Assembly (NCBI GenBank): GCA_007115705.1
Contig: QXEO01001565.1
Location: forward strand, 310,001-374,000
Length of the DNA stretch: 64,000 nt
Direction: 5' to 3'
DNA from: Dactylis glomerata
Lineage: Eukaryota > Streptophyta > Magnoliopsida > Poales > Poaceae
The position numbers and the translations under genes were made by a program. Under the pieces are notes generated by a model. That model saw only the letters and a list, made by a program, of their open reading frames with translations. It did not search any database and was not told the origin of the DNA. This document shows positions 10,810 through 22,111 of this stretch, in pieces. How positions within the stretch are numbered: position 1 is the stretch's first letter; every line of letters starts with the position of its first letter.

Positions 10810-12146
10810 CAGTAATGCTACACCTACGTAAATAACCTACGGGAAATAGTCTACGGGATTACGTGTGTCCGACGAGGCAATCCACAGTTCGCTCGCGTGA
10901 AACTAAAGGAAACTGCCACAAAAAGAAATTAGGAAGTAACCCTCAATTTACGGAAGGAAAACAGAAAATTAAGGCGCTCTGTTTCGCTCCTATTGCTCTG
11001 CTTTCTCTGTTGCAGATAGATCAACCACGATCTCGTAGAGGGAGCCAAGAGAACGTCGCCGATCGAGACGCTGCCAATGACATTTGACGCTCGCGATGCT
11101 GCCAAGGACATTGCCTCTCGCGACACTGCCAAGAAGAACATTGCCGCCCACGCCTCCAATCTATACGATCCGTGGCGTTTTCCTCTACTTCGCAGTAAAA
11201 CTCTTGATTGATCTTTGTACGACAAGTCGACAACGCAATCTCTGGATAAGTGAAGGACAGCTATATGACTGAACATCTTGTGCATACTACAATTCCCAGT
11301 TAAGTTTGGAACTTAACTGTCTTTCCCACTCTCTCTTTGCTAGTCTGAAGAAAATGACAGCAGTTCCACTAACAATACATAAAGGAATTATCCATTACAA
11401 GGATTCATTATTGAGATCACAACAAGTTGCATGGAAATTCTTTACAATCTCTGCATAACTGAAAGACAACTACATGACTTTAACATCTCGTGCATATATC
11501 GAATACATTGCATACATGACAATCAGATTTTCATCAGTATATGCAGTGTATCACTCTTGAAACATCTGGGCTCCTGCCTGCTTGTCATCCACAGCTGAAC
11601 TCATTCAGGCAGGTTGCTCGACCCTGCTTGTCGTCCATAGCTGAACTCATTCAGTTGTTGAGGTACTTGGCATCTTTGGAGACCAGGTAGGACGCCGGTG
11701 GCCACAAACCTGGGCGATTCCATGTGCTAAGGTGGTCGTCTCGGTCTTCGGATGCTTCTGGCGAGAGAGAGCCCACCGCACCGCTGCCGACGATGAGGTC
11801 GCCTCGCCCACTCGAAGGAGCCCGTCGTGGCGCCTCGGAAGAAATCACCATGTCAAGCCGCAAGCTCACCTTGCTGCGCCGCAACGGGGCACCTGGCCTC
11901 GACGTCGCCTCGGCAATAGGGACCTCGCCGCTCGTGCCGCCGATTTGTACAACCCTCCGTCCGCCCGTAGCCTGATAGAAGGATTGGGGAATTGAGATGT
12001 TTCGTTTAGGAGACGTAAATTGCGGGGGCACTTTTTTTTTCTAAGCCGCTTCCTTCTTAATTCACGCGAGCGAACTGGCCAGGTCGGACACACGTCATTC
12101 CGTAGACTACTTCCTGTAGGTTTCTTACGTAGGTGTAGCATTACTG
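10810..12146. mobile_element. Mutator-like element with ~95-bp TIRs and GC-rich cargo
   Basis: The left arm starts CAGTAATGCTACACCTACG (10810) and the right arm is its inverse, ending at 12146. Inverted similarity extends about 95 bp and includes TGTGTCCGAC and GTTCGCTCGCGTGAA. The flanks are 9-bp near-identical duplications (CTTTTTGGA at 10801-10809, CTTTTTGGG at 12147-12155), as expected for Mutator-like elements. No transposase is present. Inside are two GC-rich blocks (about 11030-11160 and 11690-11990) against an AT-richer background, resembling captured exon sequence as in Pack-MULEs. Confidence 0.75.
11651..12031 (-). CDS. Hypothetical ORF in MULE cargo, 126 residues
   Basis: This is an uninterrupted minus-strand frame inside the Mutator-like element, basic and rich in Arg, Ser, Pro and Gly. 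No domain was recognised. Overlapping frames on the other strand are also open across the same GC-rich block, so openness alone proves little. It may be a captured fragment of a host gene. Expression or protein status is unknown. Confidence 0.2.
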   Translation of the reverse strand: MPPQFTSPKRNISIPQSFYQATGGRRVVQIGGTSGEVPIAEATSRPGAPLRRSKVSLRLDMVISSEAPRRAPSSGRGDLIVGSGAVGSLSPEASEDRDDHLSTWNRPGLWPPASYLVSKDAKYLNN

Positions 12147-12269
12147 CTTTTTGGGCATCACTATCCTTTGACATGTACGGACCGTTTATGAAGGAGTTTC
12201 AACGACCATCCAGCCATTATTTGGAGAATGCTCCGTAGCGCGCGCGTTAGGAGAGCTTCATTTCGCTAA

Positions 12270-12964
12270 GGGTCTGTTTGGATGTAGGAATCTTTGCTTG
12301 GAAATGAATTGGACTGAAAATTCCAAATCTAAGATGGAAAGGAAATGACCTCCATTTCCAATTTTGTTGTTTGGATGTGCATGGAAATTCTTGTTGGAAT
12401 CAAAGAATAGCACCTAATTCCAAATCCTGTTTGGATGTACAAAACATGGAATTGGATTCCGATCTAGGGTTAGGGTTTTTCTCACTTTATATTTTCATTT
12501 TTTTTATTTTTTTAAATTTTGATATTTTAAAATTTCTTGAATTTTTAGAAGTTTTTATTTTATAATTTTTGTTTTTCATATTTATAATTTTCAAAATTTT
12601 ATTTTATAATTTTTCTGAGTTTTTTATTTTGGATTTTTATTAGAATTTTTTTACATTTCCTATTTTTTAAGTTTTCTATTTTTCAAGTTTTAAATTTTTT
12701 AAATTTTTTTGATTTTTTTTTTGAATTTTTCACATTTTTTGATTTTATTAAAAAAAATTATAGTTTTTATTTTTTACAATTCCGGCCAATTTGGAGCAGG
12801 GCAGCTCGGAAATATGGGAGGCCGAAATAACACATGGTAGATTTGGCTCGGAATTTCGGCCAATTTCCATACTTGAATTCCATAGCCATCCAAACAGCGG
12901 AATTCGGGCCTCTAAATTCCAAATGGGCAATTCCAAGCCCCAATTCATACATCCAAATAGGCAC
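12270..12964. mobile_element. Tourist-like (PIF/Harbinger) MITE-type element, TSD TAA
   Basis: The left end GGGTCTGTTTGGATGTA and the reverse of the right end GTGCCTATTTGGATGTA are imperfect TIRs matching the Tourist G-N-CTGTTTGG style. They are flanked by TAA at 12267-12269 and 12965-12967. The 695-bp interior is very AT-rich (12480-12780) and non-coding. It sits in the left TIR of the larger Mutator-like element. Confidence 0.7.
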
Positions 12965-13129
12965 TAAAGGTTTTCAAAGTTGGGCTCGGCCCATTAAAAC
13001 GTTCTGTTGGATTCCTTTTATATACACGTTTTGCTAGCGATTCGTTTTTCCGGACGGGATTCAGCTAGCTTCTGATAGTTACGCACACTTTTCTCTAGCA
13101 TATATACGTTAGGATCTGGTCCGATTATT

Positions 13130-15020
13130 TTCTTTTTCCTTTGTTTCATATGTTTCCTTTCCTCTTTTTTCCTTTTATTTTTCTTTATAGCTTATATAAT
13201 ATAATTATTGTTTCTTTTTAAGTTCCAAAAAAGTGTTCCTCTTTTTTATGATTCTTATCATTAATTTTTTTTAAAAATATCTTATATTTCTATCCATATT
13301 CTAAAGTATTGTTTTCACATTTAGATTTGATTTTGTTTCTTCACGTTAACCTTGTTTCCTTGGCAGTTATATTTTGTTCCATGATTTTTTATTTCTATTT
13401 CTAGTATTATATAGTTTTCTCTGCATTTAGATTCAATTTTCTCCTTCACGCTAGCCTTGACCCTTTTTTGTTTCCGGTCCGTGTATTTTAGTTTTGATTT
13501 GTTCCTTCGCGTTAGCCTTGTTCCTTTTTTGTTCCACGGTTCCTATAACTTTGTTTCTTTTTAGATTCGATTTGTCCCTTCACGCTAGATTTTTTTTTCC
13601 ACTGTTCCTATATTTTTTGTTCCCGTTTTAGATTCAATTTGTTCCTTCCCGTAGCTTTGTTTTTTTTTGTTCCATGGTTTCAATATTTTTTGTTCCGCGT
13701 TTAAATTCATTTTGTTCCTTTGCGCTAGCCTTTGTTCCTTTTTTTGTTCCATGGTTCCTATAATTTTGTTCCATGTTTAATTTTAATTTGTTCCTTTACG
13801 TAGCTTTGTTCCTTTTTTTGTTCCATGGTTCCTATATTTTTGTTCCATGTTTAAATTCAATTTGTTCCTTCACGCTAGCCTTGTTCTTTATTTTGTTCCA
13901 CGGTCCCTATATTTTTGTTCCATGTTTAAATTCAAATTGTTTCTTCGCGCTAGCCTTGTTCCTTTTTTGTTCCACGGTCCCTATATTTTTGTTCCATGTT
14001 TAAATTCAATTTGTTTCTTCACGCTAGCCTTGTTCCTTTTTTTGTTCCACGGTCCCTATATTTTTGTTCCGCTTTTATATTCAATTTGTTCCTTCGCGCT
14101 AGCATTGTTCCTTTTTTGTTCCATGATCCCTATATTTTTGTTCCGCTTTTATATTTGATTTGTTCCTTCTTATCCAAAATTTTGTTCCTTCTTATGCAAA
14201 ATTTTGTTCCTTGACAACAAAAATGTTCCGCGATCGCTAAAGTTTCGTGGTCTCTAAAGTTTTGTTCCTCAATTTCATGATTTGTTCCGTGGTCGCTAAA
14301 GTTTTGTTCCTCAATTTCATGATTTGTTCCATGGTCGCTAAAGTTTATTCTTTTTTTCTAAATTTTGTTCCTTTTATATTCTATTTGTTCCTTCGAGCTA
14401 GCCTTGTTAATTTTTTTGTTTCATGCTCCCTTAAATTTTTGTTCCACGTTTGGATTTGATTTGTTCCTTCGCACTAACCTTGTTCCCCATTTATAGTCAT
14501 GTTTTGTTCCATGATACTTATATTTTTGATTCCCATATTTTATAATTTTGTTCCATATTTAAGATTCAATTTTGTTCCCTCGAGAGTCATGATTTGTTCT
14601 GTGGATATTAAAATTTGTTCTTTTATTATTATTATAATTTGTTTCGTGGGCTAAATTTTTTGTTCCTCATGTAGTCTTTATTTGTTCCGCGGTCTAGTTT
14701 TTTGTTCCCTAGTCAGTAAAGCTTTAGTTCCATTGTATCAATTTTTTGTTCACCAAGAATTCAAGTTTTGTTCCATGGTCCTTGGGAGCTAACTTTCTGT
14801 TCCACGAGTACTCGTAAATTGTTCTGGGTGGGTTAAGTATATTTTTGTTCCATCTTATTCATGTTTTGATCTACTAGAAGTAAATTTTTGTCCGTTCCAT
14901 GATCCTCACTCGCTAAAATTTATGTTTTCCTTATGTACTTACTTTTATTCTATGGTCGATTAAATATTATTCTTGTTTGTCCAATATTTTTTATTCTTGG
15001 AACAAAAAATGTGTTCCTTT
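13130..15020 (+). repeat. Degenerate TTGTTCC minisatellite
   Basis: The heptamer TTGTTCC and close variants recur dozens of times. Between about 13700 and 14170 they are organised into a higher-order unit of roughly 70-80 bp containing CGCTAGCCTTGTTCC, then a TTGTTCCA(T/C)GGT(C/T)CCTATA block, then TTGTTCC plus an AT-rich spacer. Regularity falls off on both sides. The long frames here translate to repetitive FVPCLNSI/LFHGPYI peptides and are not genes. Confidence 0.8.
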
Positions 15021-15625
15021 AAACTTGTGATTTTACTCGCACTATGTGTTGTTTCCTTTCTAGTCTACCATTTTTGTGTTTTGCAGCCATTTGATTAGTG
15101 CAAGTAGGCTAAAGAAATCATTGTGCAAAATTATCCACTTAAAAATTAAGAAAGCTGCAAGCTCCTTCACTTAAAATAAACATCAAACGACGGACACACA
15201 GTCTCGTACCATGCATCTGCGCACAGCCCGAGGGCACAATTAAAATAGCCTTAAAAGGCTCACCCGTGAGCGGTGAGACATGCTCAGAAGTATGCTACAC
15301 TATTTTACATGCATACTCGTATATTTTGGAGCGGCGGTATAGCACGTGAGTGACAGCGTAACGTCCCGCGTCTAGTCAGTTAGCTCACTTTCTTTAGTCC
15401 CACATCGAAACTTTGAAAGCATTCGCACCAAGTTATATACTGAACGGTGTCTTCCCGGGTACGAGTCAACCGAACAAAATTGAACAAGCGACCTAGCGAA
15501 GAAACACGCGAAGAACTCCTACAAGGAAGCTGGGATATACAAACGGGCCGGCCCATCTACTGATTCTTAAGCGAAACGAAAGACTGGTAGCGCGCGGGCG
15601 CTAGGGAGGAGAACCCCATTATTTG

Positions 15626-16300
15626 GGGATAAGTTAGTTTGTCCTTGTTCAGATTAGGTCGCTTCATCTCTTGATGGGCCAAAAGGCCCACAAATTCTAT
15701 ACACTCCATTGTTCGCATTCACTATGTATCGCTTATAGCAGTTGGAGCAGCGACTGCTTGCAGCATTGCCCGCATGCGCTGTCCCATATTTATCCAATTT
15801 TCTTTTTTCTTTTTCACGTAATAGATGAATACATTATTAGAGCCTGGGATTCTCGTTTGAATTTATGAAAATTTTATCAAACATGTGATTTCTTTTTTCA
15901 AACCCATGATTTTTTTTTTCAAAACTGGGCATATACTTTCTTTTTGAAAGCACGAATACTTTTCTTAGACCTCATGAGGTGTTTTTTGTGTGTAAAGCAT
16001 AAACATATTATTTGAGTTGTATGCTTCTTTATCACATTCTACAACATTTTTTTAATACATCATTAAAAAAAATACATGAACCCTTTTCTATAGGTGAACA
16101 CCTTTTTAACCCTTGAACATGTTTTCAAACTATTCCAAGTTAATGTACATTAACACCTTTCTAGCAATAGTAAATTTTTTTTAATTAATGAACATGTTCT
16201 TGTTATGCGTGAACATTTTGTAATGCTCGAATATGTTGTTCCATTTTTTATTAATTAGGGAAGTGATTATTAATTTATTAATTAAATACCATTAGTGCAA
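15626..16300. other. AT-rich intergenic region, no gene seen
   Basis: Low-complexity sequence with many T and A runs and repeated (C)ATGAACA-type words near 16080-16230, common in decayed grass transposons. No boundaries could be fixed. Confidence 0.35.
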
Positions 16301-18018
16301 TCTTCTATTACATACTAAAATCAATATATGGATGTGTTTAATAAAGACACCACGTTAATCGACATCACTTAAATTATTTAGACTGTTAGATGTATAATAT
16401 ATGGCTATGATTTAATTGGAGTTGTAGATTACGCAACATATTAGACGTGACAGGGCCAGTCACCACCGGACGTGTTATTTGTGAAGTCCATACCTCTCAC
16501 CGAAGCATTGTTAAAAAAAAACTGATAGGCGTTGGTTGTATTGATCCACGCTGTATAAGAAAAGGCAAAGCCTTACTAACTAGCTAGCTTGGTAACCAGA
16601 TGGATCAGCTTATAATCTATCAGCTAACTTATTACCTGAATTCGCAAGCAAGCTTGATTGGTATTTCACCTACCAGCGCAGAGTTAGATCAGCTAGCTTA
16701 GCATGTGGATCTGATGTAATGTATATAAAGCTAACTTAAAAGAATACCAGTCAAGGAAAAAGAAATTATAAATCTGACTGACACGTAGGTGAAGCCAATA
16801 GATAAGATGTGAGAGGCTCTAAGATAAGACTGATTTATAAATGCATGTATATATATCACCGAATACATATAGAAATTTAAAAATATAATTTCTAAGACTT
16901 TAATTCACATTACATCTCATGTTTTGAAAATGCGATTGACATCAGAGAGTAGGGCCTAAGAGATCGGACGCATGGTGATTTCGCGCAAGACAGACTATCC
17001 AACCACTATAACACCACATTCTAATAATGATAAAAAAAGCCATGAGAACTACCGGTTCCATAAACTTCATGATAAATGTTGGTCTACATAAGAATACATA
17101 TTATATATCATTATTAATGTGTCATCATAATTTTAACTATACATATAGCAAATAAATACTACCTTACAATAAAATGACAGAAAAAGTACAATACGGTAGA
17201 TAAAGAGAGACGTGCTAGAAGTTCTAAGAGAAGAAAAAAAAAATCCTATTTTATTAATTCATCATAAATAAGAAATGCTCATAACTATATGTAAACAAGA
17301 TCAAACCAACGTCTTATCATTATTTTAATAGATTACCAAAATTGCACCTCAACATATTGTGATCGATAGGTGTTCCAAAAGTGTATTAAATTATTAATAG
17401 TTATTAAGAAATAGCCTAAACTCTTTACAAGCCAAAGATATTGGTAGTTACTTCAACGTCATATATAAAAATCTTCCAAGGTTAGTATAGTTTGAAGGAT
17501 TAAATCTGAAAAAGAATTTGATTAGCTCAAAAAGTTTGCTATCCCCTCTGGTGTATATATATGCAAGCAGAAGTGTGAGTGTCATCTTACCTTTTGCAGA
17601 TGATATAATGACGAGGTGAATTTCTGTATATAACCTTACATCAGTATCAATGCAAGCAAATATATTAACTAAAGAGACTTTGCTGATAATATGTGCTCTA
17701 GAATACAAAAGTTATTTGCTAGAATTTTTATTCAAGATATTTTCAAAGTCATTGTACAATTTTAATTCTTAGGAACTTCCTACGGATTAAGATTGTTTAC
17801 TTCTAAAGATTATAATTATTAGAAAGTATTTGTATAAATCATAGTCAACTAGAAATACCGATCTAACATCACATAAAAACTACCCACTAGCTCTCAGCTG
17901 AATTCCAGTTGTACCTACGAAAAATCCACATACGTTCATCGATTTTGACACAATAAAGACAAAGTGCTTTTATAAACTAAAGGTGATGCCCTCGCATTTG
18001 CGAGGGCCACCATGCTAG
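16301..18018 (+). mobile_element. Helitron (H3), probable
   Basis: The 5' end reads TCTTCTATTACATACTAAAA after host A. The interior near 16350-16460 resembles the 5' part of H2 (CACCACGTTAATC, TTAGACGTGACA). The 3' end has a strong hairpin GCCCTCGCA-TT-TGCGAGGGC (17989-18008) six bases before CTAG (18015-18018). The next base is C rather than T, a departure from the rule that may be a later mutation. No Rep/helicase coding was seen in the AT-rich interior. Confidence 0.5.
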
Positions 18019-18439
18019 CTTAACTCAAAAGTAAAAAACAACAACAATTTCGTGGTCAGACCAAAGTCGTCCCAATGGTAGACTGTTGTGTGTGACACGT
18101 TGCTCCAACTCGTTATAAGCGTTAAACTGGAGATCCCTCACACAATAAACCCAGGAGGCTGGTCAAATGAACGATGCTTGAGGAAAAAATAAATCCCAAA
18201 TGATACTATTTATTTTGCAAATTTTCTATAAGAAAACATGTTATCTAAAAATAGTTTTATAAATATAGTAATGTTTTCTTGGTTTATATAGAAATATGTT
18301 TAGGAGTGCGTCACATTAAAGTTCTAATTACGTGAATAAAATATTAATGCAACTTATATAAACTATGTTAGTAGAAAATATTATGGATACAATTTTGCAT
18401 TATTTATACCATCTATGCAAATTGTTCATGCATAAAATG

Positions 18440-18750
18440 AACAAAAACATTGATGCACATTGCAAAAGCACCTATGGCTGCTTGATCTTTGGTCTTGGCT
18501 TGTCCTCGGGGTGTAGGTCGTTCTTGTGGTTTTTTCTTTGCCCTTTGCCTTGTAGTGAAGTGCGTCTGATCCGCCGCATTGTGTTAGCTGTGTGGTGGTG
18601 TTTGCCGGGTGTGTGGGCATGGGGTTTGATGCTTTGTGAGTTGTTGTGTGTGTTTTGGTTTTCGCTCAGTTTTTCGTAAATTAACTGGGCAATTAACCCC
18701 TTCTTAATTATAGATCGAGGCAAAAAAATTTGCCTCCGTTTCAAAAAAAA
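18440..18750 (+). pseudogene. LINE 3' tail with poly-A
   Basis: The segment ends with GAGGCAAAAAAATTTGCCTCC followed by TTTC and an A run to 18750, a short hairpin plus tail typical of grass LINE 3' ends. The G/T-rich sequence before it would be 3' UTR or decayed ORF2. No domain can be recognised in the remaining frames. Confidence 0.45.
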
Positions 18751-19408
18751 TTATAGAACTATTCAAACGTCTATTAATTATGTTTAAGTATGTAATATAA
18801 AAATTCATGAAACTTTTATGAATATTCAGTTTTCTGGGAAGAGGTGATCAACTTCATGGGGGTATATTTAAAATTAACATGTTAATAAAGTTATATACTT
18901 GTGAATAAAAAAGAACTATTATACAAACATTTTGTATAGTAATATAAATATATCATGGTTGCTAAAAACACATGGAACAAACAAAAATAGTACAACAAAT
19001 AAAAAGAAGGATGAATTGAATGGTTAATAGATAAGGAAGACTGAAGTGAAAGAAATAAAAAAAATAAACACCAAAACACATGGAAATATGAAGAAACAAA
19101 AAGGAAATAAAACTAAAAAAAGAATAATGTAAAGAAAGTAAGAAACTGACCAATAAAAAGAAGGTTGTAAGCATATCCGCGCTACCTCTTCATGAGCCAG
19201 AATAAGGAATCCCGAACAAACTCATCCTACTCTAACTCCTCTCCTTCTGGATGACCTAAAAAAAACGATCATGTATGGTATTGTTTCCCAAAGCTCATAG
19301 CAGTGTCCAACACCTATGAAATTCCATGCATGTGATGCAATTTATTGTTGAACACACTTGCCGCCAAACACTTTTAAGTATAACATAACAAAAACAAAAA
19401 CCAAGTTA
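18751..19408. other. AT-rich intergenic region, no gene seen
   Basis: Homopurine and A-rich sequence (18900-19160) produces F/L/S-rich minus-strand frames with no family resemblance. No element termini found. Confidence 0.35.
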
Positions 19409-19410
19409 CT

Positions 19411-19495
19411 CCCTCTGATCAGGTTTATGGGTCATGCGTGTAGCTTTAGATCATCAATTTGACCAAGAAAATATAAATTGTACAAAGAAAGCTAT
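19411..19495. repeat. Stowaway-like (Mariner) MITE, left half
   Basis: After a TA dinucleotide the sequence reads CTCCCTCTGATCAGGTTTAT and continues as in Stowaway-type MITEs (CATCAATTTGACCAAG). The matching inverted end is not found nearby, so it is truncated. Confidence 0.5.
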
Positions 19496-19704
19496 ACCAT
19501 TATCTCTGCTACTATAATGCAGCAGTTTTGAATTTGAATGTACCACACTCTTCCTTCCCACCAAAACGTCCCCAAAGCTACTGCAGCCGTTGATTTGTAA
19601 TAGTAAACTACCATCTGCCGTTCATCAGCTATAATCCAACGGTTGGTGTGCACTGGATTCGCTCTCCCTGCCAGCACCAAGTCGGTCGGTCTGTCCGAAG
19701 CGTG

Positions 19705-21338
19705 TGATATGTCTCAAACGTATCTATAATTTTTTATGCTCCATGCTTGTTTTTACACCATTTGCTTAGTGTTTCGTTATACTTCGTGGCATTTTTATGC
19801 ATTTTCCGGAACTAACCTATTAATAAGATGCCACAGTGCCAGTTTCCTGTTTTCTGCTATTTTGTGTTTCAGAAAAGTTACACAGGAAATATTCTCAGAA
19901 TTGGACAAAACAAAAGCCAAACATCCAGATATTTAACGAAGCTTTCAGAAGACCGAAGAGGAGACGGAGAGGGGCCACGAGCCGGCCACACAATAGAGCG
20001 GTGCGGCCCTGGCCGCGCCCCCTATGTGTGAGACTGCCTCGGTCCACCTCTAACGCTGCCCCTTCGCCTATAAAGACCCCCCGACAGGAAAAACCTAAGT
20101 ACCCGATCAATTTTCCAGAAACACATCATGATCCGCCACCGTCGTGGACCCAAGATTGGGAGGGTCCAGAAGCTCTTCCTGGCACCCTGCCAGAGAGGGG
20201 AATTGCCACCGGAGGTCTTCTTCATCGCCATGCTTGCCTCCGGCACGATGAGTGAGTAGTCTACCTTGGACTATGGGTCTATAGCAGTAGCTAGTTGGTT
20301 GTCTTCTCCACCATGTGCTTCATGTTTAGATCTCGTGAGCTGCCCTACATGATCGAGACTACCTTTATGTAATTCCACATGTTGTGTTTGTTGGGATCCG
20401 ATGAATATTGGTGTTATGATTGAGTTGATGTGCTGAATATTATCTTATGTTATCTCTATGTTGTTTATGATCTTGCATGCTCTCCGTTGTTAGTAGCTAT
20501 CTTGGCCGAGTAGATACTAGTGACTCCAAGAGGGGGTATTTATGCTCGATAGTTGGGTTCATGCCTCTATTTAATCTGGGGGAGTGACAGAAACCTCTAA
20601 GGTTGTAGATATGCTGTTGCCACTAGGGAGAAAACAACATTCTTATGTCCAAGGACTTTGTTTACATTACACACTTTGCTTAATGCAATTATCTGTTGTT
20701 CGCAACTTAATATTCACGGGGTCCTCGGATGATTCCCCGTGGGTGGATTATTAGTCATAGATGCAATTGGATGGCGGTCTATGTATTTTGTTGTAATGCC
20801 TAGAGTAAATCTCGTAGTGATCCTCTCGATATATGCACGTTATCTTTATTCTATCAATTGCCTAACTGTAATTTGTTTACCCAGCATGTTGTTATTTATC
20901 TTATGGAGAGACACCACTAGTGAACTGTGGACCCTGGTCCAATTTCCTTTATATTGCTATCACCTGTTTACTTTACTCGCACTATTTACTTTCTTGCATA
21001 CTACTATTGCTTTCTACTCGATACGCTCATTCCTTTGTTTACAGCAAACCAGTGAGATTAACAACCTCATTGTAAGTTGGGAGCAAAGTTCTTGGTTGTG
21101 TTGTGTGCAGGTTCCGCGTTGCTACTAGTTGAAGACGCGCTAACAAGTATCCTTAACGGCGCCCTTGTTGGAGTGTCACTAAGCTAGCAAGCATCACCTT
21201 CTGGAGTTTGGCTTTTTCCTACTGGACTGACAAACCTTGGTTTCTTACCGAGGGAAAAACTTGCTGCTGTGCTCATCATACCTTACTCTTGGGGTTCCCA
21301 ACTGGACGGTGATTTACATCAACACACCGCCACCAGCA
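19705..21338 (+). repeat. 5' LTR of element A
   Basis: Begins TGATATGTCTCAAACG and ends ACCAGCA, about 1.63 kb, matched by the 3' LTR from 24688. The second base block has drifted from the family's TGATACGTCTC start. It contains a GC-rich block, then a TATA box, then the start of transcribed sequence. Confidence 0.85.
20069..20075 (+). promoter_or_regulatory. TATA box in LTR of element A
   Basis: TATAAAG follows CCTTCGCC and precedes a C run. The same box and context occur in the A 3' LTR (25069-25075), in C (51928-51934, 57217-57223) and inverted in B (34719-34725), so it is the conserved core promoter of the family. Confidence 0.6.
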
Positions 21339-21348
21339 AAGATTTTTC

Positions 21349-21365
21349 TGGCGCCGTTGCCGGGG
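21349..21365 (+). other. Primer-binding site of element A (tRNA-Asp)
   Basis: TGGCGCCGTTGCCGGGG lies ten bases after the LTR end and is complementary to the 3' end of plant tRNA-Asp, the minus-strand primer used by Athila-type elements. Confidence 0.8.
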
Positions 21366-21517
21366 AAAAAGAAGACTTCTGCAAGGGGAGTTTCGCACGC
21401 ACATCCTTTACTTTGTTTTAAGTTTTGCTTTACTTTATTTTTGCTTGCTTCATTTTATCAAAAACACAAAAAAATTAGTTTCCTTTATAGTTGTTATTTT
21501 ATTACTTCTAGTTTATT

Positions 21518-22111
21518 ATGTTGTTCCCTAAGTATGTTCTGGAGGACCTCTCAGTAGGTAGTGGTTCTATTATTGGGAAAAGTAACATCGAAGAGTTCTT
21601 TAATCATATTAGTATGCATAAAGATGTTGAGGAAAAGTCTTTGGCTGAGCTTGCTCCTAGTTATGAAGTTGCTTCTGCTTATTTAGTTCACATGTTGGAA
21701 GGTAGGTTTGCTAGCCTTAATCCTTTTATGCAACACATGTTTCTTAAGCTTCATGATATTGAAGATCCCGAAAAGAAAGCTTTTATCTTGGAAACTTTGC
21801 GTAGAGAATTTAGAGATGTTGCCATTGAAGCTAGGAAAGTTTTTAAGCGTTTTAATAAGCTTGACTCGCATGTAGAGGTTGTTGGTACTACCAATGAAGA
21901 TTTTAGAGTACCAATACCTTGTAAACTTGTAGGAATTCATGGTGCTTTGGAAAAGAATTTCAATTTGATTTGTCCTGAAAATATTTTTGATGAAAGTAGT
22001 GTACCAAAGTGTGATCATAAAGGATCTTCAAAAACTCATTTGGACAAAATTCAATTCATTGTTGAAAAGACTTCTGCAGTTGATCTTAATGCTACTTTCC
22101 AAAATACTTGA
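21518..22111 (+). CDS. Conserved ORF of unknown function in element A, 197 residues
   Basis: The ORF starts at an ATG (21518) about 150 bp after the primer site and is the only substantial frame in the element. The protein is mainly helical by composition, with segments such as NIEEFFNHISMHKDVEEKSL, EDPEKKAFILETLRREF and VAIEARKVFKRFNKL, then a C-terminal part with CPENIFDESSVPK. There is no zinc knuckle, protease, RT or integrase motif. Element C encodes a clear homologue (53243-53944). Differences between them in the first ~110 codons are mostly synonymous, suggesting past selection on the protein. Its position right after the PBS is that of gag, so a shortened or diverged Gag-like protein is the best guess. 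No function is proven. Confidence 0.6.
   Translation: MLFPKYVLEDLSVGSGSIIGKSNIEEFFNHISMHKDVEEKSLAELAPSYEVASAYLVHMLEGRFASLNPFMQHMFLKLHDIEDPEKKAFILETLRREFRDVAIEARKVFKRFNKLDSHVEVVGTTNEDFRVPIPCKLVGIHGALEKNFNLICPENIFDESSVPKCDHKGSSKTHLDKIQFIVEKTSAVDLNATFQNT

Larger units (their letters stand above)
12224..15616. mobile_element. Mutator-like element, TSD CATTATTTG, filled with a minisatellite
   Basis: Perfect 9-bp duplications CATTATTTG flank the element (12215-12223 and 15617-15625). The ends are inverted: left GAGAATGCTCCGTAGCGCGC, right (reverse) GGTTCTCCTCCCTAGCGCCC. Similarity continues inward through TTTCGCTAAG and a GGGC(T/C)(C/G)GGCCC block, where a Tourist-like MITE has landed in the left arm. 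There is no transposase. The interior is dominated by a degenerate TTGTTCC repeat. Assignment to the Mutator superfamily follows from the 9-bp TSD and long TIRs. Confidence 0.7.

Noticed and set aside
13773..14214. Long overlapping frames encoding hydrophobic repeats (FVPCLNSI, LFHGPYI)
   Set aside because: They are translations of the TTGTTCC minisatellite; all three plus frames are open there because of the repeat, not because of coding.
13130..15020. CRISPR-like regular repeats
   Set aside because: The units are degenerate, have no unique spacers of fixed size and lie inside a plant transposon with a TSD.
21349..21365. tRNA-Asp gene fragment
   Set aside because: Only the 17 bases complementary to the tRNA 3' end are present, right after an LTR, so it is a primer-binding site.
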